Shown here piece by piece: positions 57,629-64,000 of a stretch of 64,000 bases of DNA (within the stretch, counting starts at the first letter, position 1; each line of letters opens with the position of its first letter). The translations under genes and the position numbers were made by a program. The stretch is taken from assembly GCA_963836915.1 (NCBI GenBank), contig CAWILH010000002.1:372001-436000 (forward strand), given 5' to 3'. Source of the stretch: Cryomorpha sp963836915 (GTDB lineage Bacteria; Bacteroidota; Bacteroidia; Flavobacteriales_D; Cryomorphaceae). The notes under the pieces were generated by a model, which did not search any database, was not told where the DNA came from, and saw nothing but the letters and a program-made list of their open reading frames with translations.

Positions 57629-58663
57629 TTATTTATAAAAGGTCAGCATCCCTTCAACCTGTTGCTTCATTTTGATTTTCAGGCCTTCGGGCGCCAGCAC
57701 TTCGACATCGCTGCCGTAGGAAAGCAGTTGCTGAATAAGCTCAAGGTTGATCACTGTTTCGAAAAATACTTGGTTTTCTTTTCCTTCCCCGGCATATTCA
57801 TCCCAATATGGGTGTATGGGTTTGGTCTTGAAATATTGAAGGCGGTGCGCAGCAAATTTAAGCACAACGGTCTCGGCGATAGGGTCTGGGTTTGTTACGC
57901 TTTGTTTTCGAACCCCGACCATTTCATTGAAAAATGCATTCCAATCAGTCTCATCTTTTTTCATAACTGCGCTTTTCAAAGGTTCAAAATGCCGCAGTCT
58001 CTCATCGAGCGGGATGCTCCAACGCGTCACATCATTGGTTTCATTGTAGCCAAATACAAACCAGCGTTGGTTATACTGTTTTAAGACATAGGGATGAAAT
58101 AGGTACTCCTTATCCGCTGTATCGCCAAAACCTTGATACGTGATTTTAAGAACTTCCTTATTTTTAATTGCTAAAAAAATGGGTTTCAGGTAGCTCAAGC
58201 CTGCATATGCTTCATTCTTATCATAAAATAAAATCTTTGTATACTCGGGAATTGTGGCTGCGCCTTCTTCCTCTTGAAACAGGACAATAGCCTCTGAGAG
58301 CTTCTCATATTTTGGGTGGTCGTCAAATCGCTCTAAGAGTTGCTGCGCCGAGTCGAGCAGGTATTGTTCCTGCGGCAACAGGCCACGCAGGGCAATAGAG
58401 AAATTAGGATCACTGTATAGATAGACTTCCTTCTGGACGTGCCGCTCGACTTTTATCGGGGCACCAAAACCCTTTTCTGGATCTCGAAACAGCGCCAGGT
58501 CTTCTCTCAACGTTCGGGTAGAGATGGCTTCGCCGGGGAAAAGCTCGGCAATTTGTTCGTTGATTTCTTCCAATAATTCTTTAAAGCTAAGCGCGTTTTG
58601 GTGTCGCCGCAGGCATCTGTCGAGGATATTATATCGGTAGTGGGCATGTTTACTATGAGCCAT
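57629..58663 (-). CDS. WYL-domain transcriptional regulator
   Basis: The product has 344 residues. An N-terminal winged helix (about 1-70, with ISTRTLREDLALFRD) binds DNA. A WYL domain follows at about 165-235, with KNKEVLKITYQGFG, EYLFHPYVLKQYNQRWFVFG and a conserved Arg/Trp pocket, then a WCX-like C-terminal domain. Such regulators (BrxR/CapW-like) sit at the head of many defence islands and repress them until a nucleic-acid ligand binds the WYL domain. Here it is first in the minus-strand cluster, so it probably controls all genes down to hsdR. Operator not located. Confidence 0.85.
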   Translation of the reverse strand: MAHSKHAHYRYNILDRCLRRHQNALSFKELLEEINEQIAELFPGEAISTRTLREDLALFRDPEKGFGAPIKVERHVQKEVYLYSDPNFSIALRGLLPQEQYLLDSAQQLLERFDDHPKYEKLSEAIVLFQEEEGAATIPEYTKILFYDKNEAYAGLSYLKPIFLAIKNKEVLKITYQGFGDTADKEYLFHPYVLKQYNQRWFVFGYNETNDVTRWSIPLDERLRHFEPLKSAVMKKDETDWNAFFNEMVGVRKQSVTNPDPIAETVVLKFAAHRLQYFKTKPIHPYWDEYAGEGKENQVFFETVINLELIQQLLSYGSDVEVLAPEGLKIKMKQQVEGMLTFYK

Positions 58664-59201
58664 TCTAAGGAGTTTGCTGCGTTGAGTTTTGGTTCAATTA
58701 CATAAAATAGACGGGTGAAGCTGTAATTAATTGCCCAAAAGGTAAGCATGGCCATTGGGATATGGTGAAGATGGCCTAATTAGAAAGCGTGATGTCCCTT
58801 GATATGAAGGATTGGTAAGGTAAAAAATTGGTGGTACTTAAAAAATTACGTGGGACGCAAAAGATGAAACATATCCATTTAAAAATACCAATTGATGGTC
58901 GGCCAAACAGTGTTGACGGTTGGAGAGATATGAAAGAAAATAGTTAAAGTAACTGGCCTATTGAAAAATCGGAGATGTGATTTGACAGAAGGTCAATGTG
59001 AATTGGTTTGAACCCGTAAGCCCATTGACCGCAGAAAAGCCAATTTTCAGAATTCAAATATTAAATAGAAAATAATAGATATCGATTTAGACATGTGTGG
59101 TAGGGCCAAGCCATGCCTTGTCCCTACACCCGTAACGAACCGAACCGAAACCAAACGGATCAAAACCACCCAAATCACTCCAAACCATTGCCACCCCAGC
59201 A
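58664..59201. other. 538-base intergenic region
   Basis: This lies upstream of the WYL gene and downstream of the broken outer-membrane gene. It should hold the promoter of the defence cluster, but none could be picked out with confidence. A palindromic repeat is at 59099-59130. Otherwise AT-rich, with no gene seen. Confidence 0.6.
59099..59130 (-). repeat. Palindromic repeat, right copy
   Basis: This is an inverted copy of the repeat at 34112-34145: on the minus strand it has GGTGTAGGG, CAAGGCATGG and CTTG in the same order and differs at only a few positions. It stands about 430 bases above the WYL regulator, outside the island. Confidence 0.72.
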
Positions 59202-60389
59202 TTAAAATTTCAAACCGATCTGCAAATCTCCCATCCCTAATATTTCGTAACCTCCGGGTCGCCAATCGCCGAGTGCCAGTATCCCCACATTGGCATCAAA
59301 ATAGAAATTATTGCTAAAAGTGCGCTGTATTCCGGTTATGAAATATACTCCGGGGGTAGAATCTTGCCATCTACTACTATGGTCATTCCGCTTATTGTGC
59401 GAGCTATAAAATTCCCTCCGCTCCATGCCGCCACCGCCGATATAATTGGCCGAAAGACTATTGCCTGATTTACCGATGCGCATCCTTCGTTTAAGGTTAT
59501 AATAATAACGTGTTTCGAGCTTAAGATCCAAAAGCTGATTTACTCTATTATTAGTTGACGATAATTTTGTACTGTTAAAATATTTTAACGCGAGACCTAC
59601 TGATAGTGGATGGTCACCGAGTTTTTTTTCTATTCCGATTTTTGGCTGTAGCCTGATTTACAATGTTTTAAAATCATCCCTGAATGCTGAGAGTATATTG
59701 GCCACATTTACTTTGAATAGCCAGCTTTCTTTCTCAAAGCACTTAAGCACTGGGCAAAGCCGATCGCGATCCAGTGCCGCTCGCTGGCCGAATACGAGTC
59801 CAAATCCCAGGCTGGCATTGGTCTCAAAAAAATAACCGGGTCGATCACTAGTGTAAAACTGAAAAGGTTGTTCTTCATGGCCGATAATCAATGATATATC
59901 AATAAGGCCGTTGCCGAGATAGCGGCGCTGTATACCCCACTTGGCGTAATACCCGACTCCCGAGTGCTCAATCTCTTGAACGGGCAGCACACTCAAAGTT
60001 TTGTTACTTATGCCAGCAGCAAAATAGTTTCCCGACATATTTCGCACACCTGTCTTTTTGCTACCGTAATAATATCGGAGCTCAGCTTCGAGCCGGTTGT
60101 CGCCACTGATAGAATAAATCATATTTCGATACCCTATTTCTGCCTGCGCCATAAAGGTAAAGTAGGGGAGCAGCTCTACTTCTAAACCCAAGCCGACCAT
60201 GGGCAGCCGCAGCATAAACCGGGTTTCTTCGTGCATCATAAAAGCATATTATAGCGGGGTCAAATACGCTACGATTGAATCTTGCCTCTTACGGAAGTCT
60301 TGGTTAGTGGTCTGTGCTTCCGCAAAATAAGGCGTGCAAAACACAGATAAAAGTGATAGTGCCAAGATGATACGGTAGATAATTTTCAT
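59202..60389 (-). pseudogene. Paralogue of the outer-membrane gene with two stops
   Basis: One unbroken frame of 396 codons, from ATG at 60389 to the stop at 59202, carries TAA at 60249-60251 and TAA at 59658-59660. It aligns along its length with the intact 399-residue gene at 60453-61652: FCTPYFAEAQT, QDSIVAYLTPL, YAFMMHEETRFMLRLP, RDRLCPVLKCFEKESWLFK and the C-terminal DLQIGLKF. The first stop replaces the Glu of LTPLEYAF. No indel is seen. A start at the internal ATG after the first stop (60239) could still give a 193-residue piece. I take it as a duplicate gene in early decay. Confidence 0.78.
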
Positions 60390-60452
60390 TGTGTAAAATC
60401 TGATTAATTGTTTCGCTATGCGGTTGTATCAAATATTGCGTTGCCTGCCCCA

Positions 60453-61652
60453 TTAAAATTTCAAACCTACTTGTATGTCACCATCTATATAGTAAAAGTT
60501 CCTAAATCCTCCCACTATTGCAGAAATACTGGTATCAAAATAAAAATTATTGCTAAAAGTGCGTTGAACACCTATAACCAGATATGCTCCAAGAAAAATG
60601 TCAGTATTGATTTTTTCTGTAAAGGGCCAGTAATTCAAATTTCTTCCTTCTCCGTTCATGCTTTCATAGTCCATGGCATGGCATCCAATTCCTAGATAAT
60701 TGGCAGATAGCCCATTGCCTGACTTACCTAATCTCATTCGCTTTGCAAGATTATAGTAGTAGCGGCCTTCGAGTTTTACATCGATCTGTTTGGCCTTTGT
60801 TCTGCGGACATCAAAATCGAGGTCAGAATAGATGAAACCGAGTTCTAGATCAAAGGAAAGTGGAAGTTGATCAATCTTTTTCTCGACACCTACTTTTGGC
60901 TTCAGCTTGAGCTGGTAAGATTGGGCGTTATCATAAAATATGGACATTACATTGGCAAGGTTTATCTTAAAAAGCCAATTTTCTTTTTCAAAGCACTTCA
61001 GGACCGGACATAGTCTATCTCTATCTAATTCCATCCTTTCGCCAAACACTAATCCTAGCCCTAGGCTGGCATGGGTCTCCAAAAAAGCTCCGGGTTGATT
61101 ATCATAACTAGTCCATCGACTACTCTTTTCTTCGTACCCGGCCACTAGTGAAATATCAATTAAGCCATTTCCGAGATACCTACGTTGTAATCCCCATTTT
61201 GCGTAATATCCCATAGTGTTTTCGTTGGTACCTCCTTCGGCAAAAGTGTACTGTTCTAAAGTTTTGAATCTGAAACCTGCCGCGACGTAATTGCCCGACA
61301 TATTGCGCACTCCGGTTTTGTGGCTACTGTAGTAATACCGTAATTCTCCTTCGGCCCTATTCTGGCCAGAAATGTCAAATCCGTATTCAATATACCCTAT
61401 CTCGGCCTGCGCCATAAAGGTAAAGTAGGGGAGCAGCTCCACTTCTGCACCCAAGCCGACGACGGGGAGCCGCAGCATAAACCGGGTTTCTTCGTGCATC
61501 ATAAAGGCATATTCGAGCGGGGTCAAATATGCAACGATCGAATCTTGCCTTTGACGGAAGTCTTGGGTATTGGTCTGTGCTTCTGCAAGGTAAGGCGTGC
61601 AAAGAGCTGTGAACATGGAGATTAGTGATAGGGTAAGTCGACGATTTCTCAT
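60453..61652 (-). CDS. Outer-membrane beta-barrel protein
   Basis: The product has 399 residues, with a signal peptide (LTLSLISMFTALCTPYLAEA). Repeated amphipathic strands with YYY motifs (LRYYYSSHKTGVRNM, EGRYYYNLAKRMRLGK) run to a C-terminal GDIQVGLKF ending in Phe, a BAM signal. A Cys pair in RLCPVLKCFEKENWLF is shared with the broken paralogue. The function is unknown. It is the last gene of a four-gene operon with an ECF sigma factor and overlaps the previous gene by 4 bases, so it may be the envelope output or the target of that circuit. Confidence 0.8.
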   Translation of the reverse strand: MRNRRLTLSLISMFTALCTPYLAEAQTNTQDFRQRQDSIVAYLTPLEYAFMMHEETRFMLRLPVVGLGAEVELLPYFTFMAQAEIGYIEYGFDISGQNRAEGELRYYYSSHKTGVRNMSGNYVAAGFRFKTLEQYTFAEGGTNENTMGYYAKWGLQRRYLGNGLIDISLVAGYEEKSSRWTSYDNQPGAFLETHASLGLGLVFGERMELDRDRLCPVLKCFEKENWLFKINLANVMSIFYDNAQSYQLKLKPKVGVEKKIDQLPLSFDLELGFIYSDLDFDVRRTKAKQIDVKLEGRYYYNLAKRMRLGKSGNGLSANYLGIGCHAMDYESMNGEGRNLNYWPFTEKINTDIFLGAYLVIGVQRTFSNNFYFDTSISAIVGGFRNFYYIDGDIQVGLKF

Positions 61653-62548
61653 TGCACTATATAATTAATCGTTCCTGTATCGAGGCTTATCGATGCCTGT
61701 CTTTGAGCTTCGCGCGGGGTGAAGCTTAGCCTAAGCCGCCCGTCGGGTTCGGTAATCCTTTTCATTTTTCTTCCCGATGGATCTTGCACTTCCACATTGC
61801 TCGTAAGGATGTCATACGTAAGCATACTCTGAGATGGAATATCTAGAAATACATCAGATCGCCTGGCTTTGATGTTCAGGATTTTCGGGTCGTATATATT
61901 GATAAGCCTAAGCTCGGCATATTCCGACGCTATGGTGGTGGCCGCCTTGATGTATTGAAGTTCAATACTGGAGCGGTTTATATTCATGGTAAGCTCACCG
62001 GCTACTTCGGTCAGGATCCCATCGCCGTAGATTATTTTAAGGTCGGCAGTCCCCGAATACCGACTCATTTTTAGATCACAGAATTCCAGTTTTAGATCGA
62101 GCTCACAGTTTATTTTCTCGATGGTAACTTTCCCGAAATAATTCCAAATTTCAATCTGGCCAATCGCCTTTTCGGGTATCAAAATAAGGTAGGTGCATTT
62201 GAGGTTCGACTCGGGGCGCTTCTGGCTGCTCTCCAACTCTATGTAATTTCGAATATTTACGGTTCGACCAGTCTGGGATTGAAGTAATTTGAATAGCCCC
62301 AGGTCCTGGGCAGCCTGCTCTTCATCGCTATGGCGGGCTGTGCGGGTCACGGCACATTTTAGCAAGTCGCCCTTGTATGATTTTACTGCGATATCGGCCT
62401 GCTCACCATTTATAAAAAGCCGCGACTTCTCACCCCATTCGAAAGATTGCTCCCAATGCTCGGTTTTCATAATGATGCTCTTCTGTGCATTTGCTGCAAA
62501 AAGCAGGATCGATGCCAGCAGCGTAAAGATCAGTCGTAGTAAATTCAT
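61649..62548 (-). CDS. Secreted adhesin-like (DUF4097-type) protein
   Basis: The product has 299 residues, with a signal peptide (LIFTLLASILLFAANAQ). From about 125 on it forms regular beta-helix-like repeats: IGQIEIWNYFGKVTIEKIN, DLKLEFCDLKMSRYSG, TADLKIIYGDGILTEVAG, STIELQYI-like and ILNIKARRSDVFLDIPS, as in DUF4097 adhesin-like domains. It overlaps the anti-sigma gene upstream and the barrel gene downstream by 4 bases each, so translation is coupled. It may be a periplasmic or surface sensor in this sigma circuit (inferred). Confidence 0.75.
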   Translation of the reverse strand: MNLLRLIFTLLASILLFAANAQKSIIMKTEHWEQSFEWGEKSRLFINGEQADIAVKSYKGDLLKCAVTRTARHSDEEQAAQDLGLFKLLQSQTGRTVNIRNYIELESSQKRPESNLKCTYLILIPEKAIGQIEIWNYFGKVTIEKINCELDLKLEFCDLKMSRYSGTADLKIIYGDGILTEVAGELTMNINRSSIELQYIKAATTIASEYAELRLINIYDPKILNIKARRSDVFLDIPSQSMLTYDILTSNVEVQDPSGRKMKRITEPDGRLRLSFTPREAQRQASISLDTGTINYIVQ

Positions 62549-63144
62549 AAGGTCTGTATTTTTCGGGCCATCTCCTTCATCACTTCCGCGTGTTGGATTT
62601 CGATTTTTGTCAGTTTACTTTCCAATGCTGAATTATCGCCAAACGGACTTATTCTCGCTTCAACTGTCTTTCTTGCCCTCTCCAGATTTTTTAGTTGAAG
62701 CTCTAAGTCTTTAAAATCAGCATTCTCACAAGCTGTGGGGTTTCGCTTGCAGAGCGCATCTGCCCAGTCGTCCGGCTTGGGCGTATAGCTCGATTGTGGT
62801 GGTACGTGCATCAAAGCATAATCTGCCCTCAGGGTATTCTCAACCTTGGTATCCGAACTCAACAAGATTCTATAGATGGACAAAACGCAAATAGCGAGAA
62901 TGAAAACAGCAGCTATCCGCAGCATGGCTTTTGCAGAAATCCTTCTTCTGGAAGGTTGAGCGAGCAATAGTTCGATTTCACCCCATACTTTATCGCTTGG
63001 TGTATAGCTTTTCCATTTATTGCTTTTTGTCGCGCCGTTGGTCTTTTCATGCTCATCTGCATTTAGCGAATGCTCAATTCTATCCCATACCGAATCTTTT
63101 GGGTTGTAGTCTTTGAATTTATTCTTGGGAATATCCTGCTTCAT
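62545..63144 (-). CDS. Anti-sigma-like membrane protein
   Basis: The product has 199 residues. The N-terminal part (1 to about 65) is cytoplasmic and has two similar segments, KDYNPKDSVWDRIEHSL and KSYTPSDKVWGEIELLL. One membrane segment follows (LRIAAVFILAICVLSIY), then a periplasmic coiled part with LELQLKNLERARKTVEARIS. Position after an ECF sigma gene with a 4-base overlap supports an anti-sigma role. No zinc anti-sigma motif is seen. Confidence 0.65.
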   Translation of the reverse strand: MKQDIPKNKFKDYNPKDSVWDRIEHSLNADEHEKTNGATKSNKWKSYTPSDKVWGEIELLLAQPSRRRISAKAMLRIAAVFILAICVLSIYRILLSSDTKVENTLRADYALMHVPPQSSYTPKPDDWADALCKRNPTACENADFKDLELQLKNLERARKTVEARISPFGDNSALESKLTKIEIQHAEVMKEMARKIQTL

Positions 63145-63665
63145 TTCATAAAAGAATTGATCCTTGATTGCAGCATTTTCTTTGCTTTAAAAAGCTGTGA
63201 CTTTGATGTGCCCACCGATATTTCGAGCATTTCGGCAATCTCATTATGCTTAAAACCTTCTATTTCGTAGAGGGTGAATACGGTGCGGTAGCCTTCCGGC
63301 AATGCAAGGATGGCGAGCTCAAGATATTCGGAATCTATAGGCATTTCACTGCCGATATCGGCTATCTCGGGCAGTTCTTCAAGGCCTGTAAATAAAAGCT
63401 TATCCTTTACTTTGGCTATGGCCGTGCGGGCTATGATGGTATGAATCCATGAGCCGAGCTTGCTATTGCCCTTAAAACTTCCCAAGCTTCTGAACACTTT
63501 TAGAAAGCCTTCTTGAAGCACGTCTTCTGCCGTCATGAAATCTCCGGTGATTCGATAAGCCAAGCTGTACATCTGCGTTTTATAGGTATCGTAGAGAGCT
63601 TTTTGAGCGATACGCTCGCCCTTCAAACAGTCTTTTAATAGATCAGAATTATCCCGGTATTGCAT
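63141..63665 (-). CDS. ECF-type RNA polymerase sigma factor
   Basis: The product has 174 residues. Region 2 has YSLAYRITGDFMTAEDVLQE and GFLKVFRSLGSFKGNSKLGS; region 4 has LPEGYRTVFTLYEIEGFKHN and EIAEMLEISVGTSKSQLFKA. It leads an operon with an anti-sigma-like gene, an adhesin-like gene and an outer-membrane barrel gene, all overlapping by 4 bases. It may govern their own expression through a promoter I could not find. Confidence 0.93.
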   Translation of the reverse strand: MQYRDNSDLLKDCLKGERIAQKALYDTYKTQMYSLAYRITGDFMTAEDVLQEGFLKVFRSLGSFKGNSKLGSWIHTIIARTAIAKVKDKLLFTGLEELPEIADIGSEMPIDSEYLELAILALPEGYRTVFTLYEIEGFKHNEIAEMLEISVGTSKSQLFKAKKMLQSRINSFMK

Positions 63666-63821
63666 TGTGCCTTCTATACTGTTAGTGTCTCGGTTTTTTC
63701 CGATGGTTGCCCGACCAAGGAGAATAGTTTTGAAAATGGAAGGTAGGATGCGGTCAATCCTGATCTATGGAAATAAACCAAAAGGGCTACCCATTTAGCG
63801 CCCTTAAAGTTCACAAGGTGA

Positions 63822-64000
63822 ACTGGCTACGTTGTTGGGGTCTATCCTTGCCGAAAATTAGCAGTCCTAAAGTTATTAAAAGAATTGAGCAGGAAAGAAT
63901 TCGTGGCAGAATTCGGCTTGGCAGAACAATGCCTGATGCATTTGGCTTGGCAAAAATGGGAGTCCGGCAATGCATGCCGAAAATGCGGTAGCAGCGGATA
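63822..64000 (+). mobile_element. Probable IS1595-type transposase, 5' fragment
   Basis: After a stop at 63819-63821 one frame stays open to the right edge. From 63861 it reads AVLKLLKELSRKEFVAEFGL then LAWQKWESGNACRKCGSSG. The Trp-x-x-W-G/S-x-x-C-x-K-C-G order is that of the zinc-ribbon opening of IS1595/ISXO2-like transposases. No ATG or GTG start is seen in this frame, so the start may be damaged or non-standard. The rest lies outside the window. Confidence 0.45.

Noticed and set aside
63767..63991. A 74-codon frame at the right edge
   Set aside because: It has no recognisable features and overlaps the better-supported transposase-like frame.

Overview
The window looks like chromosomal DNA of a member of the Bacteroidota, probably marine or environmental. 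Signs of this are type IX secretion (T9SS) C-terminal sorting domains, many signal-peptide and lipoprotein genes, outer-membrane barrels ending in Phe, ECF sigma factor/anti-sigma operons, a promoter of the TTG-N19-TAnnTTTG type, and few Shine-Dalgarno sequences. No rRNA, tRNA or CRISPR array was seen.

Layout. 0-18.8 kb holds ordinary metabolic genes (acetyl-CoA synthetase, pterin carbinolamine dehydratase, guanine deaminase-like protein), secreted and lipoproteins (a repeat-rich metalloprotease, two intact T9SS cargo proteins and the remains of two more), a thioredoxin-like lipoprotein, a beta-lactamase-fold hydrolase and a baeRF protein. 18.8-26.4 kb is a surface-glycan-type locus: two outer-membrane barrels and two lipoproteins with glycan-binding-like modules, divergent from a secreted glycoside-hydrolase-like protein, with no SusC/SusD. 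26.5-34 kb carries an ene-reductase, a class III aminotransferase, an ECF sigma operon, and a split transketolase with a VWA-domain gene packed between its two halves.

The accessory region is 35.0-58.7 kb. On the minus strand it reads: WYL regulator, DruH-like protein, DruE-like giant DUF1998 helicase, DUF2130 protein, HsdM, HsdS, OLD-family nuclease, a small gene remnant, a Panacea-like/DUF488 fusion, a 270-residue protein ending in a beta-clamp-like motif, HsdR, and an IS3/IS150-type element inserted exactly at the hsdR stop codon. Spacing is tight, so it may be one regulated defence unit that combines a Druantia type III-like pair, a type I restriction-modification system and at least one little-studied module. 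A related palindromic repeat lies on each side of the island in opposite orientations.

59.2-63.7 kb is an ECF sigma operon in which four genes overlap in series by 4 bases (sigma, anti-sigma-like, adhesin-like, outer-membrane protein), followed by a paralogue of the last gene carrying two in-frame stops. The right edge opens a probable IS1595-type transposase.

Caution: at least five otherwise good genes are broken by single-base indels, including a transketolase subunit. Some may be sequence errors, so pseudogene calls here are provisional.
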